Of a stretch of 64,000 nucleotides of DNA, positions 22,990-33,147 are shown piece by piece. Position 1 is the first letter of the stretch. Each line of letters begins with the position of its first letter. Location: assembly GCA_001986395.2 (NCBI GenBank), contig MQVO02000016.1, positions 740,226 through 804,225 on the forward strand. The letters run 5' to 3'. Origin of the DNA: Irpex lacteus. Taxonomy: Eukaryota > Basidiomycota > Agaricomycetes > Polyporales > Irpicaceae. The notes below the pieces were generated by a model that was not told where the DNA came from, did not search any database, and was given only the letters and a program-made list of their open reading frames with translations. Position numbers and translations under genes: made by a program.

Positions 22990-24697
22990 CCGATTTCCTC
23001 GAAAAGTGTGCGACAGAGCGAGTGAGGTAGTGACAATAATCCACTAACGCTGCGTTCGCAGCTACACCCGCTACCAAGGACCTTATCCATTGGCAGGAGA
23101 AGTAAAACCACCAGTAGTAAGTGCTGGCAGGCGCACATCGCTGCAGGCCTTCGCGCCTTCGGCGCTACGGCCAGCAGCTTTGTGCGCAGGATCCTCGGAG
23201 GCTGGCCATGTCATTCATGCTTACTGTAGTCACGTGCGGCACGTGCGACACACAACTGTGCACACAACTCAACCCCAGACCCAAAGACCCGCTACACCAG
23301 CAAGCTGGTAGCGGGAATTAACCGTTACTGTATGCTATAAGACTAAGAGAGCCGACTCTAGGCCTCAAGCCCAAATCACCACTAGTACTAAACTGGAAGA
23401 CCAAGACTGCGGATCACAATTTTATTGCTACCGCTCAAGACGTCGCAATTTAAGTATCCAACACTGCAACTTGGCACGAGCGGATAACCGAATGCGAAAA
23501 GCAGCTGCACAACAGAGCGCTATTATTGCTGGATACGAAGACTTGCAAGGTAAGCTTGCTGAAGCCCAAGTATCGTTATCAGTGCTCAACGCAACGAGTG
23601 CACCAAGGTATAATGCTCCAGGCCGCGGCGTACACCTCTCAGCAAGCCCCGGAATCGTTAACTGCAGTTCCCTGGCAGTAGCTACAGCGCAATTCGAACG
23701 GATACTGGCCATGGAACCCGAACTCTCCTCCGAGTCTGTCGTCGAATGCCACGGCCCTTAGTATCTACTCAAGCAATGGCAATATGCCGGCTCCTCTCAA
23801 TCCAGCGCCCAGCGAGCTCATGGTATTAGAGGCGAAATACAGTACGGTACGCATATTCAGCCTTACCATAATAACATGTATTACAAACACGATGAATCCA
23901 TTTACTTATAAGTACTGTCCGGCCATCTTACATCTTACATCTTTCGTAGTTACTGAAGACCAACTTGGCACATCGCTGCAGGTCTGCGCGCCCCTGGCGC
24001 TCCGACCAGCAGCTATGTGCACGTTGTTCTTCTGACAATAAGTACGATGCATGATTCTCGAAAACTACACACTATACGCCAAACATCCGCTAGTTTTCGC
24101 AGCAGTGTCACTGCTGATAACAAGTACCAAAGACCTTTATCTCATTGCTTGCAGAGCGCTCGAGAGTGGCCGCCGCGGAAGAACCCGAGACGAGCCGGGC
24201 CGCGGAACCGTCATTTTTTGTCACGTGCAGGGAGGGATTTTTCCACCACAAGATACCCGAAAAGTAACTAACGCTGCGTACGCAGCTAGACCCGCTACCA
24301 GGATGCCTTCGCGACCATACGCTGTGAATGCATTGTACACGAAATCTACCAGTTGATCTGCAACCACAGCCTGAGGCAAAGCACATCTCTGCAGGCCTTC
24401 TCGCCAGCGGCGCTCCGGCCAGCAGCTCTGTGCGAATTGTCACGGTAATGTAAGTAAATGGAACCACGTAAATTTAGATTCTGAGCCCTTTCCCAGCACT
24501 CGTGAGCTGTAAAGTGGCTGTCGACTGTACCAAGCTGGTGAGGAGCGCACAGCAGAGCAGCAAAAGGAAGGAGGTTACCACGATCACATGATTTTGCAGA
24601 AACACCGCCAGTTGAGCGTTGGACAATGCTGCCCCCTTGAACCCTAAGACCCTTCCTCCCAGCTTAGACGCTGGTAGCGGGAATTTGAGGAAATCGG
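22990..24697. mobile_element. 1.7-kb insertion with 11-bp inverted ends in the TF4 promoter
   Basis: Compared with the other units, about 1.7 kb of foreign sequence separates the ...TTCTTTACTT and ATTGAGCGCAA parts of the upstream region. Exact inverted repeats CCGATTTCCTC (22990-23000) and GAGGAAATCGG (24687-24697) mark its ends. Inside are three direct copies of a 55-60-bp sequence (near 23131, 23965 and 24376) with GCAGGCCTTCGCGC and GGCCAGCAGCT cores, and a near-palindrome CCCGCTAC...GTAGCGGG at 23289-23316. There is no transposase-like ORF. About 20 bases left of the first inverted repeat are also foreign, and no target duplication is clear, so the exact ends are uncertain. Confidence 0.55.
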
Positions 24698-25046
24698 AAT
24701 TGAGCGCAAACATGCCAGCCCTGAACAATGTACTAGAACGTGTCTCCGGCTGCATCACAGCACTTCTAGCTGTATTTGGGTGCGCAATCGTCATTAAATT
24801 CTGCCAGTGTACCACATTGACACGCGCGGAGTCTCCACCTTGGACTGGCCCTTTTCTCTCACCGGGTAACAGAAAGTCATTTAGTGTAATTATACCCACC
24901 CTGAGAGATGTGCTAGAACATGTCATGAAGCGGGGTATATAGCTTCTAGCTGTATTTGGGCGTGCTATCACAGCATCTTATATCTCCCAGTCCCGGGTGA
25001 GTTTCATCGTTCTTTTTTGCTGTGGCCCCCGAATCAGTGTCTTGTG
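24698..25046 (+). promoter_or_regulatory. Repeated upstream modules of TF4
   Basis: Two module copies remain between the insertion and the gene, near 24710 and 24890. They carry CCAGCCCTGAAC or CCCACCCTGAG, CTAGAACRTGTC and CTTCTAGCTGTATTTGGG. Confidence 0.45.
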
Positions 25047-26335
25047 ATGACCAGTGCAGACTTCGGCCTGGAGAGCTTGCTGAACGATGCGCAGGATCCG
25101 GTGGAGGAGAGTCTCGTAGCTCGTGGGCTGTTACAAACCGAACCATGGGAGGTGCGTGTTCCTTACAGTGTCTTGAGGGTAAAGTGGACTCGCAGCCTCG
25201 GACATCATAATCTCAATGGTCTGGCAGAATTTTCCGTTGGCATTGCTTTACCCAACGCAAGACTATCTCAACGAGGTAAATCACTCGTTCCTTGATTGTT
25301 CAGCCGTAAACAGCTTACCAGGTAAGAGCGTGCACCTTCCCGCTCTTCGCTAAGTATCTAAAACGTTTTGACAGAAATCGATCGCGAACCGACCATTAAA
25401 ACCGAGCCCGCCGAGGACACTCCTTTATTCCAACCTGAGCCAGAACCCACTGAATACCTGCACTTGACCCCGGGCGACTCGGATCTTGGCTATGCTGACA
25501 CCAGCACGAGTCCTGCTATCACCATCTCGTCGAGCTCTGCACTCGTCGAAGCCTCTCCACTACTTGAACCCGCTCGGAACTTCTACTTTACCGAACAATT
25601 CGACGATTCCGATGCAAGTACTACTCCTACTTCCATCTCACCAAGCTTGTTCTCCGCTGCCTGTACAAGGCCAACCACTACTCAGGCTGTGTCCGACGCG
25701 CCAATCCAGTTATCCGAGTCTGTTGCCAGCGCGAGCCTAAGTCCGACCACCTCCATCTCGCCAAGCTCGTTCGTCTCTTTGCCGGCCCCGCCATACATCG
25801 ATATTAACAATTCTGAGATCCCGGAAGACTTACAGTACTCGACCGTTAATTCAGATGCTGGTGAACCTGAGGAGCCGGTTCACTACACCTTCGTAGATCC
25901 GCACCAAAAACCCAGAAAGCGACGAGCCAAAGGCGTCAAGAACTCTACGCCGATTGCGTGCACTTTCTGTAGACGACGCAAGATTAGATGTGGAGGACCG
26001 CAGGAGGGCCCGGGTGGAGTTTGCAAGTATGTATCCTCCCTCTTTATCATCCCTATCACGACTGTGGATCTTTTACTCTTTGATTTTATTCTTATTACTC
26101 TCTCGCATTCATTGAATCGGACCTTACCATTACTGTCTTTCTTCTCCGAGAATACGATTGCTGTTGTTTCCGTCCTGACATGCTCGACGGGCAAACTGAC
26201 GCATCGTATGTTATTGACAGATCGTGCATACGCCTGAACCGCAAAGGAGAGTGCGTCTTTCCGGCCGTGTCGTACCGCGGCCAGCGACTTGGAGGTTCGA
26301 ACTCGACTCGGAGCTCGAAACGCAAGCCGACGTAG
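25047..26335 (+). CDS. Zn2Cys6 transcription factor, array copy 4
   Basis: Predicted regulator of 321 residues in exons 25047-25151, 25228-25321, 25375-26026 and 26221-26335. It starts MTSADFGLESLLNDAQDPVE. The SUMO-type motif is IKTEPAEDTP (lysine 75). The QPQYEDE(I/L)A segment found in copies 2, 3 and 5 is missing. The zinc cluster is C262-C265-C272-C283-C286-C295; its third-to-fourth cysteine loop (GGPQEGPGGV, 10 residues) is the longest of the set, against 8 or 9 in the others. The tail stops early at KRKPT. All exons join in frame. The promoter carries a 1.7-kb insertion, so expression may differ from the other copies. It converges on F-box copy 4. Confidence 0.85.
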
Positions 26336-26499
26336 AAGTCTAAGAACACTGGCCAATGCGCACTCCCTTCCTCCGAGTCGTCTTGAACCTCCAATGGCAT
26401 CTTCTCCGAGTCGACAGTCCAAAAGCACGTAGAACCGTCACGGTGGCTCTCCGTAACACCGTTGGCAGCACACTCCCGTCTCATCCGACTTCCACTCTC

Positions 26500-26740
26500 A
26501 ATATTCTTGAACCGGTGGCCAAACCTGTAGCATACGTCTTGCAACTTCTCGGCGGTCACTACGCGCCACGCTATCTGTTCACATCCTCATCTTCTTGTAC
26601 TACTGTTCGTGACCAACTCTGTAGCATAATTTCTTCGTCGCTTAGTTTCCTGGTTTCTTGGAGGTCACGTCTTCTGGTATCACTCTTCGTAGTCGAATCT
26701 GAGTCTGTAATATCTTTCGTGATTTCTTGGTTGTCACTAC
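26500..26740. repeat. 3' minisatellite of unit 4
   Basis: Imperfect repeats with CTGTAGCATA and TTCTTGG(C/A)GGTCAC cores, as after each TF. The remaining 26740-27177 is unit intergenic sequence with no supported gene. Confidence 0.5.
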
Positions 26741-27177
26741 TCTACGTACAATATCATACACCGTCTGTACGCTGTATAATATCATCACCGTCTTCTCGAC
26801 ACATACTTAGTACATAGCACACCAAACATAATTGTAATAGTTTCTATAGTATCTCGTCGTGGTATCATCACGGTATTATCTTAGCCTTACCCAGTAACTA
26901 CATCCTCCCGGTAGTCTGGAAGTCGGATGACTACACCTTTCGTTCCCTATCTTCCCTCCTCGCCGGCGTCGCCGCTAAACCCCCACCACATTATCTACAT
27001 CCTCGCCTAATGGACTCATATGCCTGCCGCTTCCAAGGAATTTTGGACCGAGATCTGGGTTTACAGGAATGTATGAACACGACATCTTGAGACCTGGTTA
27101 TTCAGTGTTTACTTATGTAACCGAATTGGTGGAGGTTTCACTGACTCTGCACAGCGCAGATGGTTGACAACCGCTGC

Positions 27178-28771
27178 CTACCAGAAAGTATCGATATAAT
27201 CATGTTCATAGGCATCTGCAGCGAGTGTTCCCATGAGCTGTAAGATCTATTAAGGCTAAATTAATACGGACGTACCTCCTAGGTCGGCTAATGTTTCAAA
27301 GTCGGCTGCACGAAGCTTAGTACCACTGGATTTCTCTTCGTTCCAGTAGAACAGAGCGATACGACCATCAAGCTTGCCCAATGCTGCACGTTGAGCTTCC
27401 ATAAATTGAACGAGATGATCGTGACTGTCAAACTCCAGTTGCAGTCGCATGAACCCTGGCTGTGCAGCACATAGTCCTACTATCTCTGGCCAGGGAGACA
27501 CTATAGTGCTGAGCAGTTTGTTGGATGAGTGGCCTACATTAGAGGGTTCCGTAGTAGATTGGGCATGCATATATGCTAAGAGCATAGAGATGGAGTCGAT
27601 CACTATGGAATCGCCAACATGTGTGACCGGAATCACCACTTGCGTGCCATAGAACACAAGTTCGATTTCAGAAAGGACTTCATCAGCGGCAGGCTCAAAT
27701 CCATTAATCTTCGTGTGGCACATATGGTCTTACAATATATCAAGTTACTGTAAGCACTTCAAATGAATGGATGGGCGACTCACAAGCTCGGGTGCCCTTC
27801 CATGGAATGGCCTTGGAGGCCAACCTAGTCGGGGTTGTATAAAACCTAGCATAGTTGAGAGATGCCACTTTGCAAACGGCCTTGCAGATGTCGAAGATGG
27901 CTCGCTGAGCTGATGAAAGGACTTCTAGTGTCGGACGACACTCGTTTTCATCATACGCGTCATACTCTGAAGCCGAGGTGACGGTACTAGTAGATTCTTG
28001 CGTGGAAAGGTCGCGGACTCGGATTCGGAGAACGGTAGAGAAAGCGACCCAGGCCGTTTCTGCGGCATACGCTGAACGGTCAACTTTCACATCAAGATGA
28101 GAGAATGGTGGTATCAGCAGCAGATCTCTTGTGAGTAGATCACTCACGAAAGCTGCCTGCGCAGACCAAGCGACATTTGTCAAGCGGAGGGTACCATATC
28201 CAGAGAACGAGAACCTCCGGAGGAGGGATGTGAGGTCGTGAGGAGTCACAAAATGGAGCTTGTCGATTGTTAGTTTTGCACACTGCAAGCACGATGAGGG
28301 AGGGGTTCGAGGGAGGGAAGCAAAGAGACGCCGAGATACTGAACGTTGTGAACCCGTAACATCATTGGGAGAGTCTTCGATATGAAAGTGGATCTCGTGA
28401 AGTTGCAATAATTGAGTTGAGGAAGGCTGCATTCGCAACAGATGAAGCCACGGCCGATCTCCTACACGTTGCACTAGAGTCACCGGGTCGACATACTCTG
28501 AGATTGGCACGAACCCCGTCGGCGTGTTTACCACCAACGACCGAAACGCGCGCATGTCCTCGTAATTCTTGATCGACACTCTCCGAAAAAGCTGCCAACG
28601 GCAGATGTGAGCCCAGTAGACACAGGTGAGCGAACACGCTGTGACATTCTTGATAGTCTCTTTCCGATTCGGCACTGTCTCGCTGAGGTCGAGCAACGAA
28701 GATGCATTCTCGCATGCGTCGAAGAGAATGCGCCTGAATAGCTCGGGTGGTATGTCGGCTCCAGTAGCCAT
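27178..28771 (-). CDS. F-box protein, array copy 4
   Basis: Predicted SCF substrate receptor of 492 residues in minus-strand exons 28771-27784, 27728-27276 and 27215-27178, all in phase. The F-box spans residues about 6-65 (IPPELFRRILFDACEN, ACSLTCVYWAHICRWQLF). Shared patches VQRVGDRPWLHLLRM, LFASLPRTPPSSCLQC and FVTPHDLTSLLRRF are present. A stretch of about 30 residues near residues 260-290, rich in Ser, Thr, Asp and Glu (STQESTSTVTSASEYD), is found only here. Exon 3 encodes DAYEHDYIDTFW. It converges on TF4. Probably functional. Confidence 0.86.
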
Positions 28772-31560
28772 GAGCTGTGTCTATTGGTGTTTCTACAGTG
28801 GGTAAAGCAATTGGGGGCGGCTCTCTTGAGCGCAGCGTAAATTGAGCTGCAACTTGAACTCACCAAGAGGATATATATTGATGAAGCAGAATCTTTTGAA
28901 GAGCAATCTATGCGTCGAGCGTTGTGTCGGCTTGGGATGTCGATGAAGGCGAGAGGCAAGGGCCAATGATGGGGGACCGTGGCAATCCTACCATCGATAG
29001 CTGGCTCTGAACTCAGATCGGGAAATCAGTGACATTCGGCGTGTAACGCTCATCGTGGATATTATGGTATAACTTTAATCGAGACGCACGCACGCACGCA
29101 AAGATGACTTACAACGACGCTCACACTCCAACTGTCGACCACAGACGACTTCGAGCGCAGTTCAAGCGCAGGGTAGCTACATGTGCCACACATCGTCTAC
29201 GACAGCAGTGAGTTAATAGTCAAATAGCGAGCAGAACAGAAAAAAATAAACTGACCCGAAGCTTGGTAAACTGAGGATCAAAGTCGGCCTACTGCGAGTG
29301 CGTGACATAGCTGGCAGCTAATATTACGAGGCTCGTCCTTGGCTGGTGCATTTGTGGCATCAGTAAGGAATGGAAGGGGGTAGGGGTAATCGAATTCGCG
29401 TACTGAGATCGTATTCAAGAAGGCCACCCCGGGTACCTGCTGGCGTACGAGTCCTAGTACGAAACGACCGTTAACACCAGCCATCTCATCTCACATCATT
29501 GGAAGCGCACCAATATAAGCCTTCTTATCAACATCTCGAAACATCTGGGTGCTCCAGCCTCTCCAAAATCTTCACCTCCTTCCGAGACATAGCCGCAGGG
29601 CCTAAGCTCGCCTGAGAACATACGTTAACTCGTTAGTCTCCGGCCATACACTGTCTACGTAGACCATATACATAGAACGTGACGGCTGAGACTATCGAGA
29701 TTCCGTACTCTCAGGTACTTCAGGTACTTTCAGGCTCGCTTTTAAGTATTCCCGCTAGTACCAGCGATGGCCCGTCAGTACCAGTGTCCTCTGGCTGGGT
29801 GTGGTGGCGCGATCAGTGCCTGCCTCATCGTTCTTATCATAGTCGTAGTCGTAGTCTTGGTAGGTGGCTGTGACACCCTCGTAGACCACCTCAATCCTGG
29901 TGACCTATCAGTACTAGCGTCCTCGGGTTGGGTGCGGTGGCTCCGATGTTTCGAATGGAAGAGCAGAGTGGAGGGACCGTGTTAGTGTTCGAGAGCACCG
30001 GCGGGGTCATGCGGTAGTCTGGCTTTCCTTCGATAGATCGGTGGACGAACTTGAGATGGAGGCTTTGCAGAATAATCAGAAGTCAGCGAACAGAATAACT
30101 GAGAAGTGCGTACGCGCTGATATCCCATATTGATGAGAGGTTCCCATTCCATTTTAAGCTCGAAACTCATCACTTCGATGCGGTAGTGTAGTTGGGCTCC
30201 ATGAACGGACTCGAGCTCGCCATCCTGAACGGTACATACAGGTCAGTCTCGCAACTAACCAAAATACTTGCAAAGATGACTTACAATGATGCGCACACTT
30301 CAACTGTTGGCGACAGACCGGGGGGCCTCATCTTCGTTTGCTTAAAACATTGGGAGCGAGATAGCGGGTTCACGCATCGTCTATGATACTAGTAAATTAT
30401 TAGCCCCGATTAACCGAGTAATGAGTAGGATTGAGAGGGAGGAAAAAAAAACTAACACACAGCTTGGTGATATTGTCTGTCGCTTCAGCAGGACTGGTGT
30501 CTGCTACTTTGACTTGAGGAAAGTCGCCCGTCGTCGAAAAGACCTCCTCGGGCTTCAAGTCCCGATGCACGATATCTCAACTGGGTATACTTACTGCATT
30601 CATATTGAGCGCTCTAGTGGTGGTAACAACACCGAGCCCAACTTACTGTCGTTCATTGTATTACATCGTGCCGTATTTCGTCTTCGGCTGATGCGTTTCT
30701 GGTGTTGGTAAGTAAGGACGGTAGGGGTAATCGAATTCACATACTCAGACTGTTCCTCCTATGGATATATGCAAGAATACCACGGCCAGGGACTCAGTCG
30801 AGCAAGATGTCTATAAAACGATCATCAACACCAGCTGTCCCATCTCAAACATCGCTTCAAACTCACACATGTTATCGTTCTCGCGCGGAAAAATATTCGG
30901 ATGCTTCATATTCTCCAAATTCTTCATCTCTGCAACACAGTTGTAAGGTCCGGCTTCTAATTATTCCCGCTCGCGTCTGTCCTAATGCCCGTCCGCGCGG
31001 CCACCTTTACATGGTACATCGCCATCATACTCTCCGCGTACCAGTCTCCGTTCTCTCTGCATAGAGTCTTCCAGAGTCATCCCGGAATCCAGCGTAGACA
31101 AGCCAGAGAAGCGTTCTTTGCGACATTTTGTAATGCGGACCCGTTCGAGCGCAGTATCTACGAAACGATCGTCAACACTAGCCGTCTCATCTTAAACATC
31201 ACCTCGAACTCACTGATGTTATCCTTCTAGAGCGGATAAATATTCGAATGCCTCGTATTCTCCAAATTCTTCATCTCTGTGCAAGGTACGATCTCGATTC
31301 ATTCCCCCTGGCGTCCATCCTAATACACGTCCGCGCTGCAGCCTTTAGATGGTTCATCATCATCATATTCACCGCGTACCAGTTGACGTTCTCTCCGCAT
31401 AGGGCCCTCCCTGAATCCAGAGCAAGCAAGACCGAGAAGCCTTCTTCGCGACGGTTGTGTAGTCGGGTAGGGGGAAGAGTGGTTCGTGAGTGGTTCGTAC
31501 GGTTGAGCTGCCAAATCATTCTCAACATATCGTCCGCAGAGTAGAATCCACTCAACGCTC
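28772..31560 (-). pseudogene. Protein kinase relics between units 4 and 5
   Basis: This interval holds the clearest kinase motifs of the array. Near 30590-30490 the minus strand reads DIVHRDLKPEEVFSTTGDF, then QVKVADTS. This matches the catalytic loop HRDLKPEN and the stretch before DFG, with Asn changed to Glu and DFG to DTS. NWYAVNMMMMNHLK (31500-31440) is the N-lobe lysine region, and MAGVNGRFVLGLVRQQVPG and ISCQLCHALAV (29484-29290) are hinge and alpha-E segments. They are scattered over more than 2 kb, repeated and in several frames, so no protein can be made. A CGCA microsatellite lies near 29086. Confidence 0.6.
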
Positions 31561-31929
31561 ACCAGGAACCTTCGGAGGCATATACACAACCTCGTTATAA
31601 TCCGACACCTCCTGCGCTCCACTCCCTTATCATATTAACCATCACGTATCCCCCAATACCTCTCCTGCCCATCCGGCGTCCTAATTGCAGACGGCAACAG
31701 CAGGTTGCCAACTTTCCATCGTTATCGCTCAATGAAAAGCTTTACGAGCTTAGCCGTCTTCTGCGCGGGAGTCTAAAGGCTCTGACGAAGGGCTTGTGCA
31801 CGGTATGGGAACGGGATCTTGTCTCCCAGCGGTTTGGTGCCGGTCGACCACGGTGGTGAGTTTTTGTAAACTGTTTCCATTCTTCCGAGCTATTATGAAA
31901 GATTAATTATAGATATGAATAATGACTAG

Positions 31930-32560
31930 CACTGGTGTTGAGAGTCTTGGGTCCGCGAAGCACGGTGGTCATGTTCTCTTGCAGCGCCCCGCGGCTCTTT
32001 AGCAGACCTTTTGCGGGTGTGCGTGTGTATGCGTAGGTCGCTGGACCATCGTCGAGTGCTAGCGGGCGTAGTCTCGGCTCCAGACGGTTCCGCTTTTGGA
32101 CGTCGGAGATCGAAAAACGTTTGAGGATCCTTCAGCTAACCGTCTGGTCGTTCTGGTAGAGACGGGTAGGGGTCAATCGAGAGCGCTTAACCCATGCGTG
32201 GAGTCGACTCATCGCCCAGCAAGCCGTAAAATCTCAAAAATAATGCACCGTCTTTAGAGAGGCTTCATGGGACATACCAGTAACTCAATTTTTTATTACA
32301 GTGGCTGGGAATGCAGACACGGACTACCGAGCACTCTGAAGGGCTTGCGTAGACGCCCGCGAGACCAGCATTTTGCCTGCGTCATTGTGGCGTTTACATT
32401 GACCCCCACCCGTCTCTACCAGAAACCCCAGACCCTTAGGCCGTTGGACCTTTCATTCTTTTTCGATCTCCGACGGCCTAAAGGGGACGGAGCCTCGGCG
32501 ACGTCCGTCTCTTCTGGGCACGAGACTAAGCGGGCGTGTGCTGAGCATCGTCGGTTCGGT
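31930..32560 (-). pseudogene. TPAKG exon 1 split by a small transposon (unit 5)
   Basis: The start region of exon 1 (complement of about 32560-32529) and its remainder (32068-31940, with the TPAKGLLK frame) are separated by the 460-bp element at 32069-32528, inserted about eight codons after the ATG. Eroded exon 2 and exon 3 sequence continues to about 31500, with YEPLTNHSSPYP in place of YEPLFPLLDY. Clearly inactivated. Confidence 0.75.
32069..32528. mobile_element. 460-bp inverted-repeat DNA transposon (MITE-like)
   Basis: The element starts TAGTCTCG and ends CGAGACTA, and is flanked by direct repeats AGCGGGCG at 32061-32068 and 32529-32536. The terminal inverted repeats are long and imperfect: both arms share CGTCGGAGATCGAAAAA, and further in CTGGTAGAGACGGGT with flanks, so each arm is about 110-130 bp. 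There is no transposase ORF inside. An 8-9-bp target duplication with long inverted repeats fits MULE-type or hAT-type non-autonomous elements. The empty site is seen in the other units, where the sequence reads on directly. Confidence 0.82.
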
Positions 32561-32636
32561 GTACTTAGGTGTCGTTGGAGGTGCAGTTGGAGAGAGTCGA
32601 ACCGACTTGAGCAGACGAGGAGCGCTGAGACGCGGC

Positions 32637-32644
32637 CACGTGAC
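32637..32644. promoter_or_regulatory. CACGTGAC box in divergent promoter, unit 5
   Basis: Conserved box with the flank TGTAATTTAGGC (one change), between the split TPAKG copy and TF5. Confidence 0.5.
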
Positions 32645-32754
32645 TGTAATTTAGGCAGCGCGAGCGCGTCTGCTGCTCGGAGCGAGCTCTTTCCGGACCA
32701 TGGCCGGTCACCCAATGGCCAAGTCGTGGAACAGATTATTGCTCTTGATTAGCT

Positions 32755-33147
32755 TCTTCATTGAGCGCAATTATGCTAGCTCTGAGCGGCGTGCCGTGAG
32801 GCGAAGCATCGCGCTTCTAGCCGTATCTGAGTGCGTAATCGCTACGCTTCCCAGGTGAGTTTCGTCATTGTTTTTGGCCAGTAGTGTACCTGATTTACAC
32901 GCTGATCAGATGTCCTGGCCCTTCGCAATAGATGATGCGAGCGCATCTCCACCTGGTACTTCGTACATAACACATCATCGTTCTTTATTAGGTGCAATTA
33001 TACCAGCCCTGAGCGGCGTGCTAGAGACGGAGTACGTTGCTTCTAACTCTATATGGGTGGACCATCGCTACCGTTTTTATATCTTGACGTCCGTGAGTTT
33101 CGTCGTTATCTCTCCATGTGGCCCTCTGGCAGACTTACTCTCTTATA
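32755..33147 (+). promoter_or_regulatory. Repeated upstream modules of TF5
   Basis: Two module copies lie near 32765 and 32990, with CAATTATGCTAGCTCTGAGC and CAATTATACCAGCCCTGAGC starts and CTTCTA(G/A) segments. Confidence 0.45.

Noticed and set aside
23289..23316. Palindrome considered as a Helitron 3' hairpin
   Set aside because: No CTRR end follows within about 12 bases and no 5' TC end or rolling-circle protein is seen. It is described only as part of the 1.7-kb insertion.
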